From Megaleporinus macrocephalus (lineage: Eukaryota; Chordata; Actinopteri; Characiformes; Anostomidae), in the NCBI GenBank assembly GCA_021613375.1, contig CM038720.1, positions 12,679,962-12,743,961 on the forward strand: a stretch of DNA of 64,000 nt, in the 5' to 3' direction. Below the pieces are notes generated by a model. The model worked only from the letters and a program-made list of their open reading frames with translations, was not told the origin of the DNA and did no database searches. Shown piece by piece: positions 22,870 to 35,690 of the stretch. Both the position numbers and the translations under genes were made by a program. Each line of letters begins with the position of its first letter. Within the stretch, counting starts at the first letter, position 1.

Positions 22870-23340
22870 CCTTAGATGGCTAGCTCTTTGTTGCTTTTTT
22901 TTATCTTTATCTCTCAGCCAGTCCCTCTCTCATCCTCTCTCACACACTCTCGCACTAGCGCACCTAGCAGCGTTTAAAATTTAATACCATCTAGCAGCAT
23001 TCATTACCACTGTAATTGCCCCGGTCCTTCATTACATGTCCTTGCCTGTAGTTGGTGAATTGCCACTGCGCTAGCCCTTAATTATGTGAAGTTAATGATT
23101 TCGACCAGAGCCTGCTTCCGCTAAAGACTTAATGTGTATTTTTAGTCTTGTTCAAACGTTTCCACTATTGATGAACGACGGCTTGTGAACTTGGAACTCA
23201 TAAAGCAAAATGCTCAAAGTATAACGACAATGACTTCGCTAATGCTAGCGCTAAGCGCTTTGTTTACTGGCTCTGGCTCGAGCCGTTCAAGTTCTGCGGC
23301 CAGAAAAAAGCAAAGAGTCAGTCACACGTGCCATCATTAG
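22870..23340. promoter_or_regulatory. conserved-noncoding-like block
   Basis: Unique, with many homeodomain-type words: agcattcattaccactgtaa, gcccttaattatgtgaag, gttaatgatttcg and ctattgatgaacg. No repeat partner and no open frame. Confidence 0.4.
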
Positions 23341-23589
23341 TGAACTCACTAACATACAGAACTGACGTACAGTGTTGAAAACCACAGTATATGGTTTTAA
23401 TCCTATTTTTGTCAAATTCAGTCCATATCTCCTCACGCTAAACAGTCCTGGTTCTGTATATGGGGTATAAGCAAAGGCCTTGTTCTGATTTTTGGCATAT
23501 CCAGATTGATTTTAGATTTTTAATTGTAAATAAAAAAATAAACAAAAACAAACAAACAAACAAAAAAAAAACAAGAAGGCTAAATTATG
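23341..23589. other. A-rich spacer
   Basis: An interrupted poly-A and (caaa)n stretch at about 23527-23573. No gene. Confidence 0.6.
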
Positions 23590-23790
23590 CTAATTTAATA
23601 CATTTAGGATGGAACTGGATAATTCAAACAAGATGCTGAGGTGAGAGAATGTAGTCTAACTGCCTCACCATTTAAGGTGGAATGGGGAAATTCAAACAAA
23701 AAGCTGAGGTAAAAAGAAAATGTAGCCTAACTGCTTCATTATTTAAGGTTGAATGGGAAAATTAAAAAAAAGAAGCTAAGGTCACAAGGC
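23590..23790. repeat. three diverged copies of an about 70-bp motif
   Basis: The motif starts tttaggatggaactgg (23603), tttaaggtggaatgggg (23670) and tttaaggttgaatggg (23741), each followed by aattcaaac or attaaaa and then gctgaggt or gctaaggt. The same motif occurs as an inverted pair at 63099-63228. Confidence 0.7.
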
Positions 23791-24639
23791 CAACACTAAA
23801 ATCATACTTATGATGCCATCATATCAGACCAGTCATAATCCTTGATGTATGTGCTGTTAACTAAATAAAGGCTGTTTCAGGTTTACAAAACAATATGACT
23901 GTTCATTAAGCAATAATAAAACAATAACTCACTGATATGAACAGATACAGAGCACATTACAAGTGCAGAACCCAGATACAGTAATTATAATCACCCACTC
24001 AGTCACTCTCCAGTGACCTTCTTTTTTTTGTTTGGCTAATGTCCATCATTTTCAGGAACGTAACATCCAGCCCTCCTCGTTCAGCTTCCACCTCTAACAA
24101 ATTCTCGTTGTGAAGCAGACTGAAACAACAAACATATAAAAAAGAAATTAATTTAAGTCACCCTAAAACATTTAAGCAACAAACGCAGAGCTTACAAAAT
24201 TACAGTTACAATTAGCTAATACTAACATTGGTCTCTCTAAGCTAAAGATATAACAATTGTATTTATGTGTGTAGGGCTCGAGTCTAACTGTTTTTGAAAT
24301 TGTTAAACTTCATCTCACCACTGAGTAGCTTGCAGTCCCTTAGTAATTAATATATGCCAACATTTTAATAATATTTTAGAAAATAAAAGTAACATGTCTC
24401 CTTAATAGCTAAAACTCTCAAGATAGGCTTAGCGGTTATGCCAACGCTGAGAGAGAGCTCATGCAGTGAGATTGAAAGGTCAGTGGGTGAAGTCAGACAT
24501 GAATCAGTGTCGCATTTTAATTGGTTTGAAACTGTACTCAAACTTAATGAGACTCCATGAGTTTGTATAAAAAGCCTCCAATTAGTAGATCAAATGCACC
24601 TGGCAGTCGCCCAAGCGTAAGGAAATAAGCTAAAGCAAC
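23791..24639. other. no gene seen
   Basis: A+T-rich unique sequence. Confidence 0.55.
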
Positions 24640-25585
24640 AAAGGTCATGCTGGTCAACAGATAATCCAGCAAGGACCATGAAATTCAACTAACCCCCATG
24701 CTGGTCATCAGCTAAATCAGCAAAGACCATGCTGGTCATCAGCGAAACCGTCATAGACCATGCTGGTCAAGAGGTAACCCAGCAAAGACCATGTTGTTTA
24801 CCTGCTTTGCCAGCAAAGACCATGTTGGTCATCAGCTAACACAGGAAAGACCATGCTAATCAAGAGGTAACCCAGCAAGGACCAAACAACTCAACTAACT
24901 TTCCCAGTAAAGATGATGGAAACCAACTAACTTCAGCAGCAAGGACCATCCTGATCAACAGCTGAACCAGCAAAGGCCATGTTGGTCATCAGCTGAACCA
25001 GCATTGACCATGCTGGTCAACTAAACAGCAAAGATTATGCTGGCCATCAGATAAACCAGCAAGGACCATGTAACTCAACTCATTTTCATAGTAAGGATGA
25101 TGGAAACCAACTAACTTCAGCAGCAAGGACTATCCTGATCAACAGCTGAACCAGCAAAGACCATGCTGATCACCTGCTTTGCCAGCAAAGACCATGTTGG
25201 TTATCAGCTAACACAGGAAGAACCATGCTAATCAAGAGGTAACCCAGCAAGGACCACACAACTCAACTAACTTTCTCAGTAAGAATGATGGAAACCAACT
25301 AACTTCAGCAGCAAGGACCACCCTGATCAACAGCTGAACCAGCAAAGACCATGCTGGTCATCAGCTATGCCAGCAAAGATCATTCTAGCTATGATTTATA
25401 CCAGCAAAGATCATGCTAGTCATGGGTTATACCAGCAAAGATCATGCTGGCCAACAGATAAACCAGCAAGTTACCTTACCAGCAAGGACCTTGATTATCA
25501 ACAGATAAATCAGCAAAGATCATGCTGGTCAACACCAAATCCACCCTGCTGGTCATCTGCTATAACAGCAAAGACATTCACCTTA
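24640..25585. repeat. about 33-bp minisatellite with higher-order copies
   Basis: Diverged units are built on ccagcaaagaccatgctggt followed by catcagctaa or aacagctgaa. Unit length varies. A block of about 150 bp starting atcagctaacacagga at 24831 returns at 25203, a higher-order period of about 372 bp. Each unit contains ccagca...tgctgg and is itself an imperfect palindrome. Confidence 0.92.
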
Positions 25586-26344
25586 GGTATGCACTGAAGG
25601 AGGAGGCGTATTTGTTTTGTTTTTAAAGTCAAATATTAATAATCATTCTCCAGAATTCTATACTGCACCTGTACTTAAGTGCTGTGCTAACCCAGCATGA
25701 TACACATTTGAGTTCAGAGGACCACTGTAAGTGGTATTAGTGGACTAAGGAAAGTGGACTGAAGTCCTCCACAGAGTGCTCTTACTTTGAAGGTAGGTGG
25801 CAGGCAGTGTGTAAATTTGAATAATATATGAGGATAATTATTTAATCATGAACTTTTTAAACACTTGCGTCTAATAAGCAGGCTGGAGTGTAGTATGCTG
25901 CAGCAAGTAGCAGGAATTACAAAGACTGACTATAAACTCTCTGACAAGCTGGGATTCTGAAGCAGTGCAGAGTTTTAGTGTTTTCCTTGCTCCAATACAC
26001 CTGATTCAGACAGCTCCTTTCTGACAGAATCAATTCAACCAAATCACTGCGAACATTTCTCGGGCTCAGAGCTACAAGAAGCTGATGTTTGGTGCATACT
26101 TGATGTAATCACTAGCGTTTGTGTTCCCAGTATTTGGGTGTTGCTGAACAGGGCTGGCAGGGATCTGTGCAACAATGTAAATCTACAATAGCGTAGTGAC
26201 CTTCAGTAGTGTAACGCGTTCTGAGTGCAATCACCGACTTATCAACAGTCACATTATTTGCATTTCTCATATCGTCCCTGTCCAAAGAAAAACATATATC
26301 TCCATTTTTGGCTTCATTTAAACATGACAGCTGCACTTTATACT
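25586..26344. repeat. dispersed repeat partner (25670-25850) and unique flank
   Basis: The ordered words aacccagcatg, ccactgtaag, tggactaag, cagagtgctctta and gaaggtaggtgg match 12079-12213. The 25851-26344 part holds nothing I recognise. Confidence 0.5.
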
Positions 26345-27157
26345 GTACGAAATGCTCCAAAATCGCCAGTGAACCAATAGAATAACCAATAGAAATGCTC
26401 CGAAATCATTAACAGAACTCTCAAAATCACTAACAGGACTAATAGACTAACCAATAGAAATGCACCAAAATCACCAATAGAACCAATAGAATAACCAACA
26501 GAAATGCTCCAAAATCACCATATAACCAATAGAATAACCAATAGAAATGCTCCAAAATCACCTATAGAAATGCCCCAAAATCACGAATAGAATCAATAGA
26601 ACAAATAGAAATGCTCCAAAATCACCAATAGAAATGCTCCCAAATCACCTATAACCAATAGAATAAGCAATAGAAATGCTCACAAATCACCAATATAACC
26701 AATAGAATAATCAATAGAAATGCTATAATGGAAATAAAACCAATAGAATAATCAATAGAAATGCTCCAAAATCACCAACAGAACCAATAGAATAATCAAT
26801 AGAAATGCTATAACTGAAATATAACCAATAGAATAACAAATAGAAATGCTCCAAAATCACCAACAGAACCAATAGAATAATCAATAGAAATGCTATAACT
26901 GAAATATAAGCAATAGAATAATTAATAGAAATGCTATAACGGAAATATAACCAATAGAATAATCAATAGAAATGCTCCAAAATCACCAACAGAACCAATA
27001 GAATAATCAATAGAAATGCTATAACGGAAATATAACCAATAGAATAACAAATAGAAATGCTCCAAAATCACCAACAGAAACAATAGAATAATCAATAGAA
27101 ATGCTATAACTGAAATATAACCAATAGAATAATCAATAGAAATGCTCCAAAATCACT
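26345..27157. repeat. minisatellite of aatagaaatgctccaaaatcac units
   Basis: Two alternating unit types, one with gctccaaaatcacc and one with gctataactgaaatataa, both joined by caatagaataa, give a higher-order period of about 86 bp in the right half. The left half is less regular. The right edge continues as the dispersed repeat seen at 54295-54357, so the array arose inside a copy of that repeat. Confidence 0.93.
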
Positions 27158-27330
27158 TGAAATACAGTCTCTTTACATTAACTCTACATTAAGAGTAAAG
27201 ACTGCTTTGGCCTCTCCTGTGAAGTTACTATGTTGGAGATTTTCTTTGGAGAGTGACAATAAGTCTGAAAAGCAGTACTTCGTAGACATGATACATGTAA
27301 ATCATACTTTTTGCCTATGTACAATTTTCT
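27158..27330. repeat. dispersed repeat tail after the minisatellite
   Basis: cttgaaatacagtctc, then ggcctctcctgtgaagtta and ttggagat, match the order of words at 53046-53140 and in the halves around 54358-54744. Confidence 0.55.
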
Positions 27331-27780
27331 GATGCATTCCTCTCCAAAAGCAAGTGATCAGCGTGTCGACATCGAGCTCGAAGCGCTATCGTCAGGCAGT
27401 AAAGTCAACAAGTGGCAGTCTTGCTGAGATGCTAGCCAGCGACGGAGATCCAGAGAGCCAGAGAAATTTCAAGAGCTGTAACTCGACACACTTTACAGGA
27501 TTATAGGGCGTAATGCCTCCTCTGCTTTTTATTGTAGTTATTGGGAAACTGGAGATAACAACATAACAATATCTGATCTTTGAAGCTGTAAATCGGCGGA
27601 GAAATGTTAGAACGAAACCACAGGTCTTGACGTGCATGTTCCAACAGGCCCTTAGGAACACATTGCTGGCCTTCAGGAAACCGGAGATGCAAACTGTTGC
27701 CTTCTCTGAGGCTTTCATGTTTATGATCACATAATCAGTGAAGTGTCAATGACGAGTGGACCAGTCTACAAGTCTGCAAG
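27331..27780. promoter_or_regulatory. conserved-noncoding-like block
   Basis: Unique G+C-richer sequence. Two overlapping minus-strand open frames (27392-27730 and 27501-27692) share no recognisable domain. No repeat partner in the window. Confidence 0.3.
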
Positions 27781-28148
27781 TCCTATACACTCAGATGCAA
27801 AAGTATTGGCCTTAGTAGTCAAATATTATGTTTGTTTTTTTTTAAGTATAAATAGAGTACAGAGAACTCCTACAGATTGTTATGCAGTTTATTAGCTGAA
27901 TTTAACAAATTGAGGACAAAAAACAGAAACTGAATCTTGTGCAAAAGGAAAGGCAGTTTTTTGTTATTTTAAATAGAAATTGTGCACAAAAATTTAAAAA
28001 AACAAGGTCATTTGGGGTGGGGGGTGGGGGGTGGGGGGGGGGGGTTCCATCCCACCCACCAGCTCTCTACACTCTCAAAAGAAAACACATGAGTGGATGA
28101 AATGAATAAAAGTGCAACTAGTGCAGTGCAACAGAGCAGAAGTCCCAT
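27781..28148. other. Tc1-type end and G-rich tract
   Basis: cactcagatgcaaaagtatt at 27788 resembles a Tc1-type terminal repeat; ccaaacttttgcata at 29109 may be its distant partner. 28014-28045 is a G-rich tract of the form GGGGTGGGGGG repeated. Confidence 0.45.
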
Positions 28149-28665
28149 GTATGTAACTAATGCCTGGCTCACATTACACAACTTTTTGAGTTGGCAGGTC
28201 TTTGTGATGTTCACACTACATGACTGGTTAAGCTGTAATAGTGAATCTTTCAGTTGTTGTGGCTTTCACACTACATGACTGATCGGCGACACGAGATCAC
28301 GAATTACACGATTTTCATTCTGGGGAACTGCTGACTCTTCTAGCTGCTGTCCAAAAACATGTTTTTTTGTCACGAGAACAAACACAAAAACTAAACTCTC
28401 GTTAGAACTAAACATATGTAAGAACCAATGATAACAGGTAGACCATACGTTATTTCCAAATTTTCGGTTCTCTCTCTATGTGATCCCATTGGCTGTAGCT
28501 GGACGCTGCTGTTGACTTACAGTCGCCGACTGGCCTAGATATTAAACATAGTAGATGTTTGCCGGGCATCTGCGATTAGTCGGCGAGCACTTGGCGACGG
28601 CTTGGCCGTTCACATTACACGACTGAGTGAGCGCTGAGTGAGCGCAGAGTGATCGCCGGTTTGCC
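28149..28665. mobile_element. MITE-like element with inverted subterminal words
   Basis: The left side has ggctcacattacacaac, ttcacactacatgactg and gatcggcgacac; the right side has gtcggcgagcacttgg, gttcacattacacgactg and gatcgccgg. The repeated (t)cacattacac word in different contexts is typical of non-autonomous DNA elements in fish. The superfamily is not settled; no target duplication is seen. Confidence 0.5.
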
Positions 28666-28689
28666 TCCGAGCACAGGTTTTTGTGGGGT

Positions 28690-28915
28690 ATTATTATTTT
28701 TTTATTATTTTATTATATCATTTTATATTTTATATTCTCAGCACATGCTTTATCTTCTTTATGCTTATTTCATCTTGCTCTTATATACCTTCCTTAATAT
28801 TTCTGATACTCTATATTATCTTATTGTTTCCTATGAGTGGGCAGTTGTCAAAGCATTTCATTGCTAGTTGTACCGTGTATGATTATGCATGTGACAAATA
28901 AACTTGGATTCGATT
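28690..28915 (+). mobile_element. LINE-like 3' end
   Basis: A T-rich stretch runs into aaagcatttcattgctag, then gcatgtgacaaataaacttg and attcgattt, the form of a teleost non-LTR 3' end with an aataaa signal. Nothing coding remains. Confidence 0.55.
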
Positions 28916-29260
28916 TGAGATGCCACTTAAGTTTCAAGTTAAGTGATCTGTCAGGACTCCCTGAGCAAGGACCTTACCCAATGAAAATTCATAATCAACA
29001 TTACCCTGTCCTGTAGCACCACTCTCACGACCCACCACCAAAGAGGTCCTGACTCTCAGATTAAGAACTTCTGATATTTTAACGAAACATGCAGTTTGAC
29101 CAGGGCGCCCAAACTTTTGCATACCGCAGAATTGTGTGATTTGTGTTTGGACTGGTAAATGCTACTGTAATACAAAGGATCCAATAACATTGGGGACGGT
29201 AGATTCATAGTATTTGATTGCACCATTCAGAAGACCCCGTTTCTCATTTTGGAAGGCAAG
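28916..29260. other. no gene seen
   Basis: Unique sequence apart from the possible Tc1-type end near 29109. Confidence 0.45.
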
Positions 29261-29270
29261 CGGCAAACCC

Positions 29271-29624
29271 ATCCATTCATCCATCCAATATCTGCCGCTC
29301 AATCCAGCTAGTCGGGGTCACGGGGGGGCTGGAGGCAATTCCAGCATCGTCGGGCGAAGGCGGGCTACACCATGGATAGGTCACCAGTCCATCGCATGGC
29401 CAACATACACTCACGCACTCACAACTACGGGCAATTTAGAGTGACCAATCAACCTAACATGCGTGTGTTTGGACATGTGGAAGGAAACCGGAGTACCCGG
29501 AGGAAACCCACTCAAGCTCGGGGAGAACATACACACTCCACACAGAACGACCTGGACCAGGAATCCAACCCTGATCATCTAGCTGTGAGGCGACAGTGCT
29601 AACCTCTACAACACCGTGTCGCCA
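29271..29624 (-). mobile_element. SINE, full-length type without head expansion
   Basis: It has the same order as 2603-3436: catcc tail at left, body, B-box-like region (accaggaatccaaccc) and head ending gtgtcgcc at 29623. The head contains aacctctacaacaccgtg once, so this copy shows the pre-expansion state. A short direct repeat, caaaccc, flanks it (29264-29270 and 29625-29631). Confidence 0.85.
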
Positions 29625-30399
29625 CAAACCCCACCCTGCTGTAATATTGTCCATCTCATTGGCATTATGGCAGCTTCAATCTTGCAAGTAGATAAAGACC
29701 AAGTAAATGGATCAGAGCGACCACGAAAAAGATGAAAAGATATGTGGACACTTTAGATGCAACCACAGAAAAAGCTACACGGAAAAGATCCATATAGCAG
29801 AGTCTACGTTTCTCCAGAGTTCAAAAACTCACACATACTCTATATATTGGCAAAAGTATTCACCCACCCATCACAGTGGATGGTTTTTTTGTTGTTGGTG
29901 ACGGATGTGGCGGGTATACATTTGTTCACATTACACATACAGGTCACCTACATTAATGAATGTGAACTGTCAAGATCGGACCTGAGCCAAAAATTGTAAA
30001 TGATTAACAAGGCTTGTCATGTGAACGAAGCCTAAAAGAGGAAGTTGGATCGAAAGGTAAATAAACACATGTGCACATAGCTCAATTTTACATATCTCTT
30101 GCTTCTACAATCCCCAGAATCTCTACAAAAGGTTCCTAGTGATGACCTTCAGACTTCATCACATCGCCAGACCCAAATAACATACTGGACAGACAGTCGT
30201 GTGAGCATTACCCAGGACCCAGAGGAGGGTGAGGTGAACTCCATTGGAGGTCACCATTGGAGGTTACCATTGGAGGTCAGTGCAGAATGGGGGTTCATGA
30301 AGTGGCCAGTTGATTTCTGCAAGCCCAAGCATTGTCTGTTACCTTCTGAACCAGCATCGACAACAAAACCATGGCTACAATGGCATCATTGAGAGTCAT
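29625..30399. other. mixed MITE-like and unique sequence
   Basis: tattggcaaaagtattcacc at 29844 resembles a Tc1-type end. 29920-30035 carries gttcacattacacata and catgtgaacgaagcc as an inverted pair. ccattggaggtcacc occurs three times at 30241-30278. No gene. Confidence 0.4.
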
Positions 30400-30870
30400 T
30401 GATTCCCTCATCCAAGTCCCAGAGAGGAATAGCATTTCAGCCAAGCTCCTCAGCCCTGCTAATTACGTGTGACAGATTGCATCTGCTAGCTCGTTGGGAT
30501 GCTAATCGTTGGTGATTCGATCCAAATTACGATTCGGTGGTGTTTGCCCGAGAAAAGTGCTCTTATTTAATCTCTAGAATGCTGTGAGAATGCTCTTAAC
30601 CTTTTCGTGAGGTTCATGCGCAAACACTGAAATTATGTGAGACACACCCCCCGACAAGATAATGGCTGTTTCATTTTGCTGATAATCAGTGGAAATATTA
30701 AAAGAGCTTTTTATCTCTGCACTTAAAAACAAAGGTCATACATATTTAAATAAGGGTCATGCATTCCATTAAACCGTCGATTCAGGGTTGATGCTACGCC
30801 CCATTGATGCTGAAAGATCAATGCTATTGAACTGTCAGCAGTTGCGACAGTTGGACAGATCGCTCTACCT
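30400..30870. promoter_or_regulatory. conserved-noncoding-like block
   Basis: Unique, with gctaattacgtgtgacagat, gatgctaatcg, gataatggctg, gctgataatcagtgg and catatttaaataaggg. The tgacag, taat and gataa words suggest TALE-homeodomain, homeodomain and GATA sites. Function is inferred only from texture. Confidence 0.4.
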
Positions 30871-32356
30871 TAAGTGCCACACCTACATTCAATTCTTTAT
30901 TTTCCTTCTTTTACAGTTGGTAAAATATAGAACAACTGGAGTTGGATCTACCTAATGAGCAACATGAGTAGCTGCCAGGAGGCCCCGTAACAACTTTCAG
31001 ATAATTACTATAGTTACTATTATGTTAGTCTGAGCAAGAGATGCTACAATCACCAAAAATGGAGAGCCTGATATCCTTAATGTGCTAACCTGGCCACACT
31101 GTCAGGATTCTGCCAGTTTCATTGGCTGTCTAGACTTTCACATATACAAGCTTCTATATATCATGTCGAACTGATTCGATGTGAATCTAAGTTTTGTTCA
31201 GGATAACAAACAGTAGTTTCAGCTACAGACCCTCCGTCTATCATACACTTCTGTGTTTCCCAAGAAACTAATTATGCCATGACTCAAGACTACATCCTTC
31301 TACACATCAAGCCAAATTACTGGCTGGTGATTGGTCGTTTTGCATGTCTTCGAACTTTTTTAGAACCCCATTAGCATCCTTTTTGCTACAACACTTGTGG
31401 TAGCCATTGCTAACCTAGCAAGCTAACTGGTTGGCTAACATAGTAACATGTTTATTTAAGATAATAGACAGAGTTTTTTTAATTGACCCTTCTACAACAT
31501 CATCATACCAACTCAATCTTAGAAAAGAATGTAAATCTTTACAACTTAAAACTGAGTAAACACACATTGTTTACCTTTTTTTAACCATTCCCACTATTGG
31601 CAGTATAAGAAATATTTTAAATGCGCTGTATATTAACATAAACAGGAACAAATAATAACCTATTCCAAAGGTTACAGTTACTTTAATTAAAATATAAAAT
31701 CCAGGTTTAAACAGTTTTTAGGCACACAAGCTAAACCTGTGTCAATCACTCCAAACCTTAAGCCAAAGTTTCACAATTTCCTCAGGTGGTGCCCAACTTC
31801 TCTTACGGTCCATTTCATTTTAATGTTCTATTTTTAAAATGTACAATTATGAAATATTTTCTGGTAAATTATGATTAAATTAAATTAGTAATTAATTAAA
31901 AATTAATTAGTAATGAATTTACATGTTTACATGTTGGCAGAGCTTACATGTTGCAAAATAATCACTGCCTCAGTCAAATTCCTATCACCTGTGACACCAA
32001 TAATTTAATATAAAACAGATTTAGTTTCAATGTCCACTACGAAGGGCATCAAAAAAGTATGCTGTTAGGTAGTTAAACATTTGTGCAAATCAATATAAAT
32101 TGTTTTGAGAACTAGCTACTACAGTTTTATACCTAAAACAGATCAATAATAGGCTTTACAAACATAATAAATGCATATTATTTGACTGCTTATCTCTCTT
32201 GCTCCCATAAAATGTGGTTACTGAATCTTTGTTGTAAATTACATACCCCAACATATGATATATCATTGGCCAGGATGTCCACTTCATGGCACAACAGGTT
32301 TTAGCAAGGTACCTTATTTTGTTTTGAAAAATGAATTAACATGTCTTACGAGGAGA
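30871..32356. other. A+T-rich gene-free stretch
   Basis: No open frame of note and no partner repeats recognised. Confidence 0.6.

Positions 32357-32435
<79 letters not shown>
32357..32435. repeat. (TA)n microsatellite
   Basis: About 39 TA units. Confidence 0.97.
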
Positions 32436-32438
<3 letters not shown>

Positions 32439-33049
32439 TGCACCACTTAAACATGCAAATGGTTAAACAAAACCCGAATAGGACACATCTAATCAGTTAC
32501 TAATGTTGGTCCTTCTAAACGATAGCTTGAGGCCTCAGAAAACAAAATGATTCAAACTACTTTTATGTTTTAGCTGCCTACAAAGTGTAGGTTTGGGAGA
32601 CTGCTTAGGTATATGCCAAAAAATCCTGCTTAGGGTCCTCAAAAATGCCAGAGCTGGCCCTGAATAGAACTAATAGCGGAACCAAAAACATGAAATGACT
32701 GAAAGCATTAACTTTGCAGGGGGTTCAAATCCACAGCTATTTATTAAACATTAAAGATTTATCAGTAAAAAACATAATTAAGTTTTAGAGTGACTTGGTC
32801 AAAGTCCAGGTCAGTTAAAAGTCTGAAATGAGTCTGTTGGAACAAATGAACCGGAATGATCCATGTACACTTTTTTTTGTGAAATATAAGCCATTAATCT
32901 GTTTCTGTTACATTTCAATCCATTACGAAAACCAAGCGACAATACATCAAGTTTCTTGTCAGACGTGCCAGAAATCATATAATGAGCAAATTGGAATTTC
33001 TTTGTTTCTCATAAAGCTAATATGTTGTTGAATCTATTAACTGACCTTA
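32436..33049. other. no gene seen
   Basis: A+T-rich unique sequence; a 67-codon open frame at 32828-33031 has no recognisable content. Confidence 0.55.
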
Positions 33050-33660
33050 ACAGTACACGGCATTAGCTTGTTCCCTGAGCGGCCTCATTCAGCTGCCACA
33101 CTAAACCCAAACAATGCATACTAATGTACAAACCCAGAACAAATTACAGACATACTCCCTGGAGGTACGGGTCTCTCTTTAAGATGTGTGCACAGCAAGA
33201 GTTCTGTATACTTCGGTAAAAAAAAGAAAAAAAAGAGGCTTGTGAAGATATGTTAGGTGCACTTACAGCCGCTGGACAGAATGCAGTCGTTTTCTGTTTC
33301 CACCTATTAGAAGCGAAATGGTTATCAAACCACAAATTTCTCTCTCCGGCCGCATTCTTAGAGAAAATGAATCTGCTGCTTTTCGCCGCGTGGCTATGCG
33401 CAAGTGGCTCGTCACTGAGAGAGGAATTCAGTGATAATCGCCATGGCCTCCCTTTCTTGACTGGATTACAGTCAAAGACTGAAACTGAACTGAATTTCCA
33501 GATGGCTTTGAAATGAAAGACTTTCCTCATACAGCCTGCAACGTGAAAATGAAGCTCGCTCATATTCGTACTCGATGGCTGGAACTGCTACAGCGGTCTG
33601 GAAATGCTTACTAACTCTGTATTGTAACCACGACTGAAGCAGCAGTCAGTTGAAACCAGC
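33050..33660. promoter_or_regulatory. conserved-noncoding-like block
   Basis: Unique, G+C-richer. A 139-codon minus frame (33144-33563) and an 88-codon plus frame (33250-33516) overlap, which argues against coding. It contains gaggaattcagtgataatcg and ggaatttccagat-like words. Confidence 0.35.
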
Positions 33661-33711
33661 GAGAGTGGAACTCATGAGCTTGTTTGTCAAGAGCTTGCAG
33701 GAAAAAAAAAA

Positions 33712-34970
33712 CACAGATCAGACATAATATTAAAACCACCTCCTTGTATCTACTTACACATTGTTCATATAGCAGCACTCTGTAGTTCTACACTTACACA
33801 CTGTAGTCCATCTAATTATCTGTACACTAATGTTCTTCAGTGGTCAGGACCACCACAGAGCAGGTATTATGTGGGTGGTGGATCATTTCCAGCACTACAG
33901 TGGCACTGATGTGATGGAGGTGCATTAGTGTGTGCTGTCCTGGTGTGAGTGGATCAGACACAGCTGTGCTGCAGAGGTTTTTAAACACTGTCACTGTCCA
34001 CTCCTACCTTGTTGGTCCAGCTTCTAGATGTAAAGTCAGAGACAATAGCTCATCTGTTGCTGCACAGTTTATGTTGATCATCCTGTAGTCCAGGGGTATT
34101 TAATTAGAATTCAGTAAGGTCCAGTTAGAGGAAATTTCTTCAGGACAAGGTCCAGACCATCATCATATGGTACTTCAGTACCATATCCTGTTTACTGAAG
34201 TAGCCTAGCATCAGCATCTTATACCATCAGCAACAGAAAGACCAACCCATCACACATACCCTTCAGTATATTTCAGTATATTTACTGTTTAAATGATGAA
34301 CTGAATGAATTATTTATAAACTTCTAATAAATGTTTTTTCCGCACTTCAAGTAAAAACAAGGGCTACATTAAAAAAACTAAATCCTTTAAAAAAAAAGTA
34401 TCTTAAAGTGTTTATTTATAGAAACAGTAAATAATGTGTGCATCTTCTCGTTAACTCAGTTTTACAGCTAGACTGGTTGGTTTGGAGCCGCCTGTGGGAA
34501 GAATAAACTTAATTCTCTGTTCATTTCTGGTTAAAACCTCAAATTTGCCATCAACTTTTCTTTTTTAGAGCACGTTACTCTTTCTCTGACTCACTGATAT
34601 GATTGGCTGAGGAACGTGTTTGGTGATCTTACAGCGCACGCGATTGGTCTGTGAGGTTTATGTGCATAAAAGTCTGTATACCGTAAAGACAAAAAACAAT
34701 GCGCCGCTTAAAATAATTTTAATGCTTAAAAAAAATAAACACTGTCTATATTAGATCGTTTTCAATAGTTTGTCGGTTTGGGTCCGCAGTGGACAGACCA
34801 CAGTCCGCCTATTAGTCACCTAAAAGAACGGGGTAACAGAGTATACAGAGAAACAGATACATGATTAGTCTGTAACTGTAGGATGTGTACCTGTATGTTA
34901 AGTGGTCCTGATAAAATAGGCAGATATAGTAAAAACAAAGGATTTAATGTTACGGCTGATCGGGGTATAT
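33712..34970. mobile_element. palindromic TA-target MITE, copy 2, split by a nested element
   Basis: The left arm, 33712-34088 (cagacataatattaaaacca, cactacagtggcactga), and the right end, 34819-34970 (ggtaacagagtatacagaga, aatgttacggctgatcgggg), match copy 1. About 730 bp of foreign sequence lies between them. Confidence 0.8.
34091..34818. mobile_element. hAT-like non-autonomous element nested in the MITE
   Basis: It starts ccaggggtatttaattagaa, a CAGGGGT-type end common in hAT elements, and ends in gtccgcctattagtcacc. The inside is not coding. An 8-bp duplication is not clear, so the assignment rests on the end sequence and the disruption of the host MITE. Confidence 0.55.
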
Positions 34971-35179
34971 AAAAAATATTGTATTACCCTCAATCCGTGT
35001 GAGTTGGACTGCACCACGCGGCAGCACAATGTAATAGTAATTCATTCATTCATCTAATCATTAGTTCGTTTGTTTGAACAATTAAGCTGTAATACATCTG
35101 CTCCGAATGATCGGAATGCAAACTAAGCCATTACAAGTAAAACAATCCTGAATACAATTATGGAGGAGTTGGTAGTGGG
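34971..35179. other. short unique spacer
   Basis: Nothing recognised apart from a cattcattcatc run near 35041. Confidence 0.4.
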
Positions 35180-35690
35180 ACGATGGTGGGTTCATCAACA
35201 CTGACTTAACCTCTGTATATATAGACCCACTGCAGGGGGTGGGAGAGAGGAGGATGTTAGCAAAGCCCATTCAATCCCATGCATAAGACTCTGGCAGCAC
35301 TGGGCAGCTCCTTTAGCAACAGGTTCTTCCTTCCTGCTGCTGTTAGACTCTACAACCAGCACTGCTCCCAGCTGACCACATATACACAGCAGACCACATA
35401 CACACAAACTTAAACTCTACAGACTTATGGAAAATATATATTTTTTTCTGTATAACATAATTTGCAATATTGTCCGTTACCCCTGAATAATTAAGAGGCA
35501 ATGGCAGTTATTTGTACATACAATCTCAAGAGTTCTTTACTTTTTATTAATTATATTGTATATACTGTACTGTTTATTTATCTATTTTTGTACCGGATGC
35601 CTTGCTATACCGTTCCTGTTGTAACACTGTGAATGTCTCCACTGTGGAACTAATAAAGGAAAATCTTACCTTATCTTATCTTATATAACA
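35180..35690 (+). mobile_element. 5'-truncated LINE, 3' end
   Basis: One frame at about 35250-35360 reads SSFSNRFFLPAAVRLYNQH, the C-terminal signature of a fish non-LTR retrotransposon ORF2. A 3' untranslated region follows with ctgttgtaacactgtgaatg, then an aataaa signal and a (ttatc)n tail at about 35660-35690. The reverse transcriptase itself is absent, as usual for truncated copies. The clade cannot be named from this piece. Confidence 0.8.

Noticed and set aside
28014..28214. Minus-strand frame with a proline run
   Set aside because: The prolines come from the G-rich tract; no domain.
33144..33563. 139-codon minus frame overlapping an 88-codon plus frame
   Set aside because: Open on both strands with no domain; more likely a non-coding block.
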